DNA of 64,000 nt from assembly GCF_018873765.1 (NCBI RefSeq), contig NC_057926.1:55193378-55257377 (forward strand), in the 5' to 3' direction. The DNA comes from Telopea speciosissima (Eukaryota; Streptophyta; Magnoliopsida; Proteales; Proteaceae). The position numbers and the translations under genes are program-made. Under the pieces are notes generated by a model. That model had not been told where the DNA came from. It worked only from the letters and a program-made list of their open reading frames with translations, and searched no databases. Positions 23,328-33,564 of the stretch are shown in pieces (the first letter of the stretch is position 1; each line of letters opens with the position of its first letter).

Positions 23328-26300
23328 TCTTGATCACATTATTTTTCTTGATTTTTTCTATCATGTTTCGTCATCTGCAGTGTCTCTTGGTTTAGGTGAT
23401 TTCTCATTCTTCCTATTTGAGATGCTGTTACTATTTAATATTTTTTTGTTGATGAATAACTAATATTTTACTAGCATGACGAAACCCATTTCTCGAAAGA
23501 CAAACATTCATGATGGTGAATAGACAAAAATAACAGTAAGAGAACCAAAACACCGCCCCAGTTGAGGGAGACGACAGTACACATCGCTTAAGTTTGTAAT
23601 GGATAGTCCAAATGTACATTGAATCCCCTGAGGGCCCTGCTTTCGCTAGCTCATCCACTATTTGAATGCTTGATGTAGGTATCCAACTGAATCATTCAGC
23701 AAGCATGTGAATGCATCCTATTAAGTGCAGCAAACACCTACCTCTTTTTCTAATAGCCAGCTTCCAGCTCACAATCACCATTGACTCCATCATTTGCATA
23801 TGATCTGATCTAGATACGTTCCTAGGCAAACAGTACAGCCATAGGAACCAAAAGAACCAGGCCCATTCCTCTTAAAATGGGCCAAGGTTCACTTAAGTCA
23901 CTTAAGTTACTTAATGGGCCTAGCCAGCTATTGGGCTGGGTGTTTTCTGTTTCACCCGAGAACCAGAATCGTGGAGATCTTTGTTAAGTTATTTATTTTT
24001 CATTGTAATCTTAGATGCCGAACCTGGTCTTTAGTGGGAGAGCGCAGCAGCTACATGGACCCCTTCCTTTCTGTTGTTGCCAGCACTTTCCTCTGCTAGA
24101 GATTGTAACAATCCGAACAATCCCACTACGTCAGAACCCTTTTGTGGGCCCCTACTCGAGTAAGCTGATCGTAGAGCACTCTCTCCCAGTGGTTGAGCTG
24201 ATCTAAGGCTATTAGGAAGTTTCTATTTTGGTTTAATAGTTTAGATTCAAAGTAACTTGCTGTGCAAGTCCTATTCTTTCTTTGTGAAGGACTTTATTTA
24301 TTATTTCTTTTCTAAGTGTTGGCAATTACCATTATTTATATAAGGTACCTTAGAGTCTTCCCCCACGATTTTGAAGATGAATAGAACTTGGTTTTTATGC
24401 CATATTGCTGTGTGAAACAGTGGAGTGAGGTGAGATACCTTAGGTTAGTGAGAGACTGACCAAGGCCATAGGTGAGAGCCCTTGGTCATATCCCCCCCCT
24501 TTTTTTTTCTGTTTCTTCTTCATCTTCTTCTCCTCCGTCTGTTCACTTTAGTTTCTAATTTTGTTTCTCTGACAGTGAATGTTATTTGGTGGCACCAAAG
24601 CTACTGTAGAGGTGAGTAATTACTTCTGAATGTTCCCTAAACATTCTGTGGTATATTGAAGTTTGGAAGACAACATCCTCCCCTGGGCATCTCTGTTCTG
24701 GGTTTTTCTGGGCAGCAACATTTAGCGGTGATTTCCTTCTCATCCAACCAGTAACTTGGGTTCAGCTTTTGGATTGTTCAACTTTTATGGACAATCCTAA
24801 CTCTATTATTCCTTTCCCACCAAATACTCGGTACTCCTTTCAACAAAATATAGGGCCAACAACAATCTTTCTCTTTGACTGAGTTAAGGACACTATACTC
24901 TTAGAAAATCAACAATGTGAAGTGGGAACAAACTGACTATACCGAGTAGCTCACGAAAGTAAGTCCATACCATACTAGCAGACACAATCGATGAAAAGAT
25001 GAGCCATTGATTCATCAAATGTGAAGTGGGAACAAACTGACTATACCGAGTAGCTCACGAAAGTAAGTCCATACCATACTAGCAGACACAATCGATGAAA
25101 AGATGAGCCATTGATTCATCACATAGCAAGCACATTTGGCACACATTGTAAAGCTCTTCTCTTTAGAAGCATATCACAAGTGTCCACCTTCTGAAGATAT
25201 ACCTCCCGATCTCCCATGGTAGAACCTTATAATTGGGTGAAAGAGAAATTTTCGAAATTATTTTAAAGGGAAAATATTTTTTTGGGGGTGGGTGGGTGGG
25301 GGGGGATGCAGCTCTGCCATTTCTTGGCGGCTGAATCATTGATGCTATCACTATGTAATGCTGCTCAATGTTATGAAAATTGTTTGGTTTTCTTTATATT
25401 TTCAAGTCATGTATGTACCTGGCATTTCTTGATAATGTGGAGAATATGTCCCTTTCCAGGGAGACGTGGGGTCTTTGATGGTGTAATAGGGGGCCTGCAT
25501 CAGCATTGGAAGCACAGAGAAATTGTCAAAGTAGTTACATTGCAAAGACAGCTTTCTCAGGTTATGGATACTGCAAGACTACTTGAGATTGAGAGTGATG
25601 GGATATTGGTTTCAGTTGAGAAGTTGAGAAAGGGTTTTGCTATAATTCTTTATCGTGGGAAAAACTATAGGCGCCCACTGAAGTTAAAGCCAGAAAATCT
25701 CCTGACAAAAAGAGCAGCATTAGATCGATCACTGGAAATGCAGAGAATAGGTGTAAGTAATGTCTTTTAGTTTTCTCACTTATGTATTCAGCTGTTCCAA
25801 TATTCTTCTTTTGTAGGGAAATGATATTTTCCCCTCTCTAAAGAAGTTGAGATTTGGTTGCCAAAACCATACTAAATCCTTTTTTCCCCTCCCTTTTTTT
25901 TGGTTGCAGTCACTGAAGTTTTTTGCATATCAGAGACAGAGGATGATATCAGATTTGAAACTTAAACTGGTAATCCTCTTAGACATTTCCTTTTACATAC
26001 ATTAGAAGAAAAATAAAACCAGGCTGGGGTATATGATGCAAATATGCAATATCAGTTCAAGCTTCCATCTAGATTTGCAGACACATGATTTTGTTGTCTC
26101 TCACAAAGAGTCTGCTAGCATAAACCCACCGTTGTTCACAACACGGAGAAGAAAATGAAAAACAAAAAACTGCATCAGTTTGCGGTTCTTAAATTCCAAG
26201 AAGAGTTATGTCATTAGGCATTCATGGAAACTGGGTACCACTGTGGGTTCATGATATCATTTTCATCCCAGATGCATGGACCATGATCAAACCTGAAATG

Positions 26301-26540
26301 GTCCTGCATATTCTGTGTATACTGGAATAGAAACAGTGCAGGTGATACCATTTACTTTTTAACATGCCAAATTTGGTCTAGAAACTATTTTTTTCGTTGA
26401 TGCCTGATAATTTCCTGACAGAATCATTTATTCTTTTGTTTTTTTTCCTCCCCCCTCCCCCTTAAAAAAGATTGCAGAGGGATTTACAAAAAAGAGGGGA
26501 GGAAATAGCTCGAAGAAAATCTAGAAATCATGATTTCTAG
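16839..26540 (+). CDS. CRS1: CRM-domain chloroplast group II intron splicing facilitator, CRS1-type
   Basis: CRS1-type proteins bind chloroplast group II introns and promote splicing; maize CRS1 acts on the atpF intron. Eight exons join in phase: 16839-17726, 18445-18970, 19505-19635, 22057-22407, 22516-22672, 25460-25752, 25910-25969 and 26478-26540, giving 822 residues. A Ser/Thr/Asn-rich N-terminus (about 1-60) fits a plastid transit peptide, followed by an [14 protein letters not shown] block. Three CRM domains follow: about 229-320 ([34 protein letters not shown]), 452-545 ([37 protein letters not shown]) and 668-762 ([34 protein letters not shown]). Exon 4's tail and exon 5 carry a charged coiled segment. 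Exon 3 ends at a GC donor. The first CRM domain has KTRGLVVW where KTGGLVVW is usual. A CFM2/CFM3 assignment is less likely from the linker sequences. Confidence 0.88.
17727..18444 (+). other. CRS1-like intron 1, mostly a MITE
   Basis: The intron is 718 bp, and 17855-18177 of it is the MITE listed separately. The remainder is ordinary AT-rich intron sequence, with a pyrimidine tract and AACAG acceptor at the end. Confidence 0.75.
17855..18177. mobile_element. 323-bp MITE in CRS1-like intron 1
   Basis: The ends are perfect inverted repeats: AAGGCTCCATTTG at 17855-17867 and CAAATGGAGCCTT at 18165-18177. The interior is AT-rich with no open frame of note. The terminal sequence and size suggest a non-autonomous hAT or Harbinger-type element. 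I could not settle the target-site duplication. Confidence 0.7.
19082..19390. mobile_element. dispersed fold-back element, copy 1 (CRS1-like intron 2)
   Basis: About 309 bp is shared with 53118-53394. Shared blocks include GTCTAAATGACACTTCT near the left end, AATAATTTGAAAGT in the middle and AAGAAAATCCC at the right end. Just inside the right end is a hairpin, TTGACACC-loop-GGTGTCAA. The left end has a weaker related hairpin. The GGGA...TCCC ends look like terminal inverted repeats of a MITE. Confidence 0.6.
19636..22056 (+). other. CRS1-like intron 3, apparent GC-AG intron
   Basis: The 2.4-kb intron begins GCAAGT after exon sequence ending AAG and ends TGACAG. Using the GC donor gives an uninterrupted CRM-2 domain (ELK then RLTGGVLIL). 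A GT donor 9 bp downstream would add three residues (ASL) in frame. The interior is AT-rich, with poly-T and poly-G tracts near 20195-20225 and 21970-22010 and a less AT-rich 20930-21220 stretch I cannot assign. Confidence 0.7.
22780..22966 (+). mobile_element. tRNA-derived SINE in CRS1-like intron 5
   Basis: The element begins with a tRNA-like head: TTGCTTGGTGCAATGG resembles box A, and GGTTTCAAAATCTG occupies a box-B-like position. It ends TTGCACTGGGTTACATCCCTT. The direct repeat TAGATATAC flanks it at 22771-22779 and 22967-22975. The 3' end matches the short fragments at 2495-2548 and 8028-8090, so a SINE family is active or was active in this genome. Confidence 0.65.
24914..25121. repeat. 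104-bp perfect tandem duplication
   Basis: Two head-to-tail copies at 24914-25017 and 25018-25121 look identical base for base by eye, beginning AATGTGAAGTGGGAACAAAC and ending GATTCATCA. Identity this high suggests a recent event, or an assembly duplication. It lies in an intron and adds no coding sequence. Confidence 0.85.
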
Positions 26541-27067
26541 AGAAACAGTATATGTTATCACTCCATCAGTCCTCTTCATGTTAATTCCTTCATCTGATGA
26601 AAGGAATATGGATGGATGACGAGAAGAATTTGCAAGGCAATCATATTTGTTTCAATAGATATGCTTTGCAATCAGTTGAACAGTCTTTAAGTAAATCGAC
26701 AAATAGGAGGACGACGAGCAACGGCCCAAAATTTGCATTCTGTTGGGAAACTGCAGGTATATATATTTCTTTACTGTGAGGTCCATGAAGTAGATATGGG
26801 GTTTGTGTTAAGATATCCTAAAGATTCTCCTACTTCCAGTAAACCAAATTGAGTTCATAAAACGTATGGAGTATGAGTAATTGTTGTCAGAGAAGTGATG
26901 ACAATGGCTGCATCTAGTAGAATTCCTGGACAAATCCAACTTGCTACTGCAGCCTTGTGGGAAACGGATGCAAAACAGAATGTACTTCTAGGGTGAAAAG
27001 AAAATTTCTGGTTTTCTTCTTTTTTGTTAGGAATATTTATGAGGACTCAGTACCTTCTATTGTGCTG
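26541..27067. other. 3' flank of the CRS1-like gene
   Basis: This is the probable 3' UTR and downstream spacer of the CRS1-like gene. A 60-codon frame at 26597-26779 has no recognisable similarity. The stretch ends where the RTE fragment begins. Confidence 0.5.
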
Positions 27068-27570
27068 TACAACAACAACTCAGCTTTATCCCAAATAAAT
27101 GGGGTTGGCTACATGGATCCTTGCCCCCCAATCAGCTGTATTGGAGGTCATACTTGATACAAGGCCTAAGCTATGCATGTCTTTCTTTACTACTTCTCCT
27201 AGGGTCATTTTAGGTATGCCCCTGACTCTTCTAATTCCTTCAATCTAAATCAAATCACTCCTTCGTACTGGAGCATTCAATGGCCTCTGTTGAACATGGC
27301 CACGCCACGTCAAACGACTTTCTCATAGCTTATCATGTATCAAAGTGACTCCCAAATCAGCTCTTATATGATCATTCGTTGTTTTATCCTTCCTAGTTTT
27401 GTAACACATCCATCTCAACATCCTCATCTCCGCTATACCGAGTTTATCTACATGATGCTTTTTAACTGCCCGACATTCCACACCATGCATCATAGCCAGT
27501 CCTATGATTGTCTTATAAAATTTTCCTAAGTTTTAAAGGAATTCGTCAATCACACAACACTCTGGATGTT
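27068..27570 (-). mobile_element. RTE-type LINE 3' fragment
   Basis: This is a 5'-truncated copy, about 0.5 kb, of the LINE seen at 690-3010. Shared blocks include AAATGGGGTTGGCTACATGGA, CTAAGCTATGCATG, AGAGCATTCAATGGCCT-like text, CATCTCAACATCCTCAT and the CACACAACACTC end. It contains no complete domain. Confidence 0.75.
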
Positions 27571-27786
27571 GATCACCCAACACTCCTAATGTGCTCTACA
27601 ATTTATGATGTAGATAAGTCAGTTAGGGCTTATTTTAGTGGAAATAAGCTTTGGGTTGAGTTATATATGTGTTGGGCTTTTGATCCCATGGGTTTATTTT
27701 GTAATTGGCCAATTTAATGGGCCTAAAATATGGGTAGAAAAAAGGAAAATGGGATTTACTTCCTTAGTTTAGTTAGAGTCCTATTT

Positions 27787-27802
27787 TGAGTTTGTTTTAT
27801 TT
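27787..27802. repeat. L1 target-site duplication, left copy
   Basis: TGAGTTTGTTTTATTT here is repeated exactly at 31584-31599. The two copies bracket the L1 element. The sequence outside both copies reads as one interrupted AT-rich host segment. Confidence 0.85.
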
Positions 27803-30800
27803 TTATTTTATTTTATTTTTTTTAACCCGAATATTCTCTGGGACCCGGGCTGGCCCCTAAGCTTTTATTAATACTCAAAAAAATTAGTAGTGAATACAAG
27901 GGGGGGGGGGGGGACATGTTTGCCTTACCCCAACCCTGCACAAAAAGAAAGCTCTCACTCTCATGAGACAAACTCACTCCCTTACAATTCCCCCAAGACT
28001 CACTGCCTAATCGTTGGGATTCCCAGGGAATCCTCCCAAATGATGCGATTGAGGCCCTCAAGGAGGACTAAGTCTGGTCCGATCCTGATGTTGGTGTCAG
28101 AAGTGCACGCATAGTTAGCAAGCCAATCTGCCGCTCTATTCCCTTCTCTGTACATGAAAGCAATCTCAGCCTGCAGCTCATCCATTAGCCTTTCTATCTT
28201 ATTGTACCAGTACCAAAGTTTCCACACATTGCATTTTCTCATGAGCACACATTGCACAGTAAAGGCCGAGTCCGAATTTACAGCTACTCCTCTGAGGCCC
28301 AACTCCTCACAAAGCTTGAGCCCATCCCTCAAAGCCCTAAATTCTGCGATGGAGTTCGTACAATCTCCATAGGAGTTAGCGAATGCCGCAAGGACCTTTC
28401 CTTCACTATCCCTTATGACTCCCCCTCCTCCCCCTATACCAGGATTCCCCTTGCACGCCCCATCGATATTGAGCTTGAAACCATTCGAATTAGGGCGCCA
28501 AGCTACCGCCCTAGGGGGCTTTACCTCAACAGTTGCTGTTGAATCTTAAAAATTTGGAGGAGCAGTTGTTCACTCATTGAGGGCTAATTAGGGAATGACC
28601 CATAGATGGGAATCTCACTCACCCAATTTTTGATCGTCTCAACAATCACCGAGGTAGGCCGACGTTTCTCATTGTGTCTTCTCCAGTTCCTCTCCTTCCA
28701 TAATTCCCAGATGATGAAAGAGGGAATTAGGCCTAAAATTACTCCGCTTAAGTTCCTCCCCCCTGCCTGCTCATACCAAAAGAGAATCTTGCTGCGAACA
28801 GTTTGAAAGTGAATAACAGGGAAACCAAAAATTCTTTCAAAAGCTCTCCATACCTTAGAAGCCGTTTTCCCTTCCACCAAACAGTGCGAGGCAGATTCCG
28901 TTTTAGGCTCACCACAACATTGACATTTAGACACCAACGGAATCCCCAACGTTTGCAAGGCATCATCAGTGGGAATGCCTCTTGTTAGGATTTGCCAGGA
29001 AAAGAAACCAATTTTGGTTGGTAGAGACCGGTTCCAACACCACTTTGCGAATGGTTTTAAAGTGGTTCTCTCCCTAATCACATCTCAAACGGCTTTTGTA
29101 GAGAAAATACCATCGCTTGCAGGCGCCCAAACCAGCTTGTCCTCCTTGTGCGAGAGGTTAAGCTTGCGTGAAAGAATGTCATCCAACACCACATTAGAGT
29201 CAATCCATATAGCAATGTTGTGCTTCCAAGACCCATCAGTATTAATGAAATCTTTTACGTGATCTTCTAAATTCAGATTGATGCCCCCACCATCCACATA
29301 GTCAATTAGAGGCCCCTAGCCCGACCAATTATCCAGCCAGAAAAGCGGCTCCCCCTTCTCAATTAGCCATCGAGAATTAGAGATCAGAAGCTCCTTGTCA
29401 AGCAGCGCTCTCCTCCAAGATATTGAACCTGCATTTTTGGGTGTGACCAAAGTAAGGTGCATATGTTTTAGAAATTTGGCATTGAAAAAGTCTCTCCATA
29501 GAGACCGTCCCATCATAGTTCTCCATACCGCCTTCAATCTCAATGCTCTGCCAATGTCCTCAATGCGTCGAATCCCTAGGCCCCCCTCTGCTTCAGGTCT
29601 CGTGATATTCTTCTAGCTCACCCAATGGTGACGTCTTCCCCATTCAGATTGTCCCCATAAAAAATAGCACATATTGTATTGAATTTCCGAATCACCACTT
29701 TGGGGGGATCCAGGGTGGAAATAATGTGAATCGACATAGAAGATAGGACATGCTTCAATAAAATCACCCTACCTCCTACAGAAAGAACCTTGCTCTTCCA
29801 ACCTGCAATTTTCAGGCGTACCTTAGCCAAAAAGTCATCGAAGAAGGATCTGCGGAGCCTCCCAGAGTAAAGAGGTGCGCCTAGGTATGTAAGTGGAAGC
29901 CCTTTCTTCTTGAAGCCTGTGATTCTTTCCACCATACGGCAAGTCACATCAGTGGTCTTGTTGCCTGTCACAAAGTAGCTTTTTTGCTTATTTACCAGTT
30001 GCCCAGAAGCCTTTTCATATCTACTTATCAAGCGTATTATGTGTTTCACTGAATGCTTTAGACATCTCGAGAATATGATGGTGTCATCAGCAAAAAGACT
30101 ATGTGAGATCCCAGGGCATCCCCGCGGCAGGCTAAAATACTCAGCTCTCCCTTCAAGGAAAAGCGTGCGAAGCCCTCTACTCAACACTTCCTCAGCAATT
30201 ATAAATAAGGCTGGAGATAGCGGATCCCCCTATCGAACTCCTCTAGAAGACTTAAAGAAACCTGTAGGTCCTCCATTCAAAACAACTGAAAACCAACAAT
30301 TTCCATCGTTTTCTTTATAAGGTTGATCCACTGCCCTGAGAAGCCAAATTTTTCCATCACCTTATACAAGAAGCTCCATTCAAGCTGATTATACGCCTTG
30401 GCCATGTCCAGCTTAAGAATCAGATTCCCTCCCTTGGTTTTTCTGTTAATGTCTTGAGCCACTTCTTGAACCAAAGCAATATTATCATGAATGCAACGGT
30501 CCTGGACAAAACCTCCTTGCTCCTCCGAGATGATGAGAGGCGTGAAGAAAGAATCTTAGCAATGATCTTATAAGAAAAATTACACAAACTGATGGGTCGA
30601 AAATCTGATATTACTTCCGGGTTGTCCTTCTTAGGGATAAGGACCAGATGTGCAGAAGTGAAGCTTCTAGGTAGGCACCCTCCTGCGAAAAATTCTTTGA
30701 CTGCATCCCAGACCTCCACCCCTACAATGTCCCAGCAGGAGGTGAAGAAGTGCCTTGAAAAACCATCTGGACCCGGTGCACTGTCCACCGCCAAATCAAA

Positions 30801-31583
30801 AACAGCTCTCTTCACCTCTTTTAAGGATGGGGTTCTCACCAAACAACAATTATCCTCTTCAGAAATAACACGGGGATGGTGCCTAGCAGATCATCATCAG
30901 CCTGAGAGCCCTGTGAAGAGAAAATATCAGAGAAATATTTTATCGCTTCCTCTGACACCCCTGCTTCCCCCATGACCCAATAGCCATGCTCATTTTTAAT
31001 GCGCTCGACACCTTTTTTGCTTCTCCTAGCCTTTACCAAATTATGGAAAAATCTAGTATTTCTATCACCCTCTTTCAGCCATTTCACCCTGGATTTCTGG
31101 CGCCAGAAAATCTCCTCCTGCAACAGAACCTCTTGGAGGTTCCTCTTGGCTTCAGCCAAGCTTCCTCCATTCGCCTCACTTGGATCCTGGTCAAAAGTAA
31201 TCTCTGCACTGCTAACCCTGTCCTCCGCATTCCGCACATTCTGATGAATGTTCCCAAACGTGTTTCTGTTCCACACATGAAGATGAGCCCTGAGAAGCTT
31301 TAATTTAGCAAAGAGCTTGAATAGGGGTGAGCCCACCACCGCAGTGGTGGACCAACATTGCTTGACCGTACTCAGAAAGTCAGGGTGGGAGACCCACATT
31401 TGTTGGAACTTAAAAGTCGACACCCTCGAAGCAGTCTCGGTTGCACATTCAAGAAGAATTGGTGAGTGATCGGAGCAGGCTCTATTGAGGTGCTCCACCC
31501 GAGACATCTGGAAAGATATGGCCCACAGATTATTAAGAAAACGATCCAGCCTAGCCAAAATTTTGGCACTTCCCTCATGATTA
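27803..31583 (-). mobile_element. 5'-truncated L1-type non-LTR retrotransposon
   Basis: The insert is 3.8 kb and lies between perfect 16-bp target duplications. Read on the minus strand, it starts within the C-terminal part of the endonuclease and continues through reverse transcriptase, a zinc-binding RVT domain and RNase H. It ends in an A-rich tail (T-rich at 27803-27825 on the plus strand). The open frames are long for a dead element, so insertion is fairly recent. Truncation at the 5' end makes it immobile by itself. Confidence 0.9.
28000..31558 (-). pseudogene. L1 ORF2 remnant (endonuclease C-term, RT, zf-RVT, RNase H)
   Basis: Pieces in order along the minus strand are as follows. 31558-30836: endonuclease C-terminus (ARLDRFLNNLW, DHSPILLE) and the linker with KSRVKWLKEGDRNTRFFH. 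30842-30277: RT fingers (SAPGPDGFSRHFF, LVLIPKKDNPEVISDFRPIS). 30187-29618: RT palm with FADDTIIFSR. 29081-28584: zinc-binding RVT (PTKIGFFSWQ, CCGEPKTESASHCLVEG). 28332-28000: RNase H end (EGNRAADWLANYA). Several frameshifts and stops separate these pieces. The element normally encodes the protein that copies L1 RNA into target DNA; this copy cannot. Confidence 0.85.
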
Positions 31584-31599
31584 TGAGTTTGTTTTATTT

Positions 31600-32858
31600 A
31601 TTATTTCACTTTCTTAGTCAATTTAGGTTACCTTATTAGTTAAGGATAGAGTTAGCCTTTCATTTTTAGTGTCCAAGTCTATTGTTGAGTCTTCTATATA
31701 AGTTTGTAAGGGAGGCCAGCATGGAACACGAATTTGATTAATGTAATATTGGTTTTACCCTTTGTTAAAATCCTGAGATAGGTTGGGTGAGTTGCCCATT
31801 CCCCATCCCCTTCCATTGGTTATTGAATCCAAACCATAATTTTGTTCAAATCGAGTTCAAGAGTACTACAAGCTGCTGGGATTTCTTTCAACTGATTGTC
31901 ACATGAAGATTATTACGTCAAGATCATTACTGCTTCAACACGTTACAAATTTGTGGTTTTTTTATTTGTTACTTCAACCAAGGAAATTGTTCCCTCATTT
32001 GAGTTTCCATTGTTCTATTGTTTCCCTTATTCTTACTTCCCATTGTTCTCTTGGTTCCCGCATATGATTTTTGTTTCCATTGATCTCTTTCTTGTTCTTT
32101 TGAGATTTTCTTTTTAATCCTGCTTGGGATTAGACCTATCCTGGTCTAGTCTTCATTAATTTATTTAAATCTTCTCATATGAAAATTGTTTGCCTCCATG
32201 TATTGAAACTAACGAATTCAGTGTTAAACCAAAAAAATACTTACGAATTCTGTTCTTTGTGAATTCTTTATCCTATGGCTAGGTTCTGATACATTGTACG
32301 GTTTATTTTATTAATTTCATATATCTGATTCTGCAGATGATCATCAACATAGATTTCTATGAAAGGAGCCAGTGATTATTTTGAGCATTAACTTTTTTTT
32401 GATGGTTTCAAGTTCAGAGAGAGAGTCTTGGTTGCTGTTGCTAAAAAAAGAGGGGAAGGGGCGGGAAGACCACAATATTAGTTTACCTCAGATGTATTAT
32501 TAGTCCATAAGCATGTTTCCAAGCTTTTGAATTTGAGGGTTGTATGTGTTCTCACTTCTCACCCTCAAAATGTAAATTGGAGAGCAGGAGAACCACCCAT
32601 ATCACTAGGGTTAGGTCGCTAGGGTTAAACCAGAATTTGGATTATGTGGGTTGTTTACAGTATACATCATTTCGGTGCTCTCTCCCCCTTCCACTCTGAC
32701 AATCTTGGTGGAGGTATTAGCAGAATATTCCAAACTAAGCAGCTTCATCATCCATTCTGAATTCAAACGTATTTGTAGCTTCACATAGACCTTTTACCAA
32801 AGTCCCGGATTGAGTACACCAAAAAAAAAAAAAAAAGAAGAAAGTGAAAGTTGCTGTT
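31600..32858. other. intergenic spacer with LTR-like sequence
   Basis: The first 200 bases continue the host segment split by the L1; it has a TATATAAGT box near 31697 and could be part of an old LTR together with 27600-27786. The rest is AT-rich with an A run near 32821-32836 and no gene-like frame. Confidence 0.4.
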
Positions 32859-33290
32859 TTAATGCATGTAGACACTACTGATCAATTTTTCTTCTTGTGG
32901 CATTACCATGTAACTTCTGACTATGGTGGGGAAACTTTCTGGAGATTTTGAACGAGAAGTTAGGTAAGGTTTGGGTGGGATGTACAGGGAAGTTATGCTT
33001 CCTTCCAACATTGCCACACCTTTACTCATTGATTTTCTATTCAAGGATCAGTCTGTACCCACCGTAACCTGACCAAAGTAATCTTCCTCCTCACAATTTC
33101 TTCATCCACATTAGTTATAAGCCCTTGCAGTCCTAATGTGAAGAATATATTTCACTACAATTGATGAACTCCCACATCGATGTTCTCCCTTCAACCAGTA
33201 CTATCTGGGTATATATAAACATCAGATTCATGGTAAACTTTCCAAAAATTGTTACAGAAGAGGATAGCTATCAGTCTCCCTACAAGAGGA
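32859..33290 (-). pseudogene. decayed LRK10-like receptor kinase relic (kinase C-lobe end)
   Basis: On the minus strand the segment aligns by eye with the end of the intact kinases at 42942 and 48682. FGKVYHESDVYIY corresponds to [20 protein letters not shown] to [10 protein letters not shown], and NRKSMSKGVAMLEGSITSLY then IPPKPYL to [20 protein letters not shown] then IPPKPYL. Several stops and frameshifts interrupt it. The copia element at 33333 begins about 40 bp upstream of the relic, and no earlier kinase sequence is recognisable on its far side. It is the oldest-looking member of the cluster. Confidence 0.7.
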
Positions 33291-33332
33291 CAAGGATAGC
33301 AAATGCATTCACGGGAAATTTAACCATATTGT

Positions 33333-33518
33333 AGTTAGAGTATTAGATAAGCCGCCAGGTGTACAGTTAGACAAATGATGGCATTACTGTAAATAGTGTG
33401 ACATGCAAGGGTTGTAATATAACTCATTATTCATTAATAAATAAATCATCTACTCTGAGGGTTACTCTCATTTGAAGAGAGAACTCACAAACTCATCGTC
33501 TCAACTCTATTTCTCTTA
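33333..33518 (+). repeat. copia 5' LTR
   Basis: The LTR begins AGTTAGAGTATTAGAT (the expected TG start has mutated to AG) and ends TTTCTCTTA, about 186 bp. By hand alignment to the 3' LTR I count about 8 substitutions plus one 8-bp indel, roughly 4% divergence. Confidence 0.88.
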
Positions 33519-33530
33519 TGGTATTAGAGC
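33519..33530 (+). other. copia primer-binding site
   Basis: TGGTATTAGAGC immediately follows the 5' LTR. It differs by one base from the usual plant copia site TGGTATCAGAGC, complementary to initiator methionine tRNA. Confidence 0.85.
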
Positions 33531-33564
33531 AAGAATAGAGCTGACCTCTCACTTGCAGCCATCA

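Larger units (their letters stand above)
22673..25459 (+). other. CRS1-like intron 5
   Basis: This 2.8-kb intron runs from GTAAGA to TTCCAG. It holds a SINE (22780-22966), an AT microsatellite near 23300-23320, an LTR-like stretch with a TATATAAGG box at about 23880-24400 (unproven), and a 104-bp tandem duplication (24914-25121). No conserved coding segment is seen. Confidence 0.7.

Noticed and set aside
23880-24400. LTR-like segment with TATA box in CRS1-like intron 5
   Set aside because: No defined TG...CA ends, duplication or second copy in the window; noted only within the intron entry.
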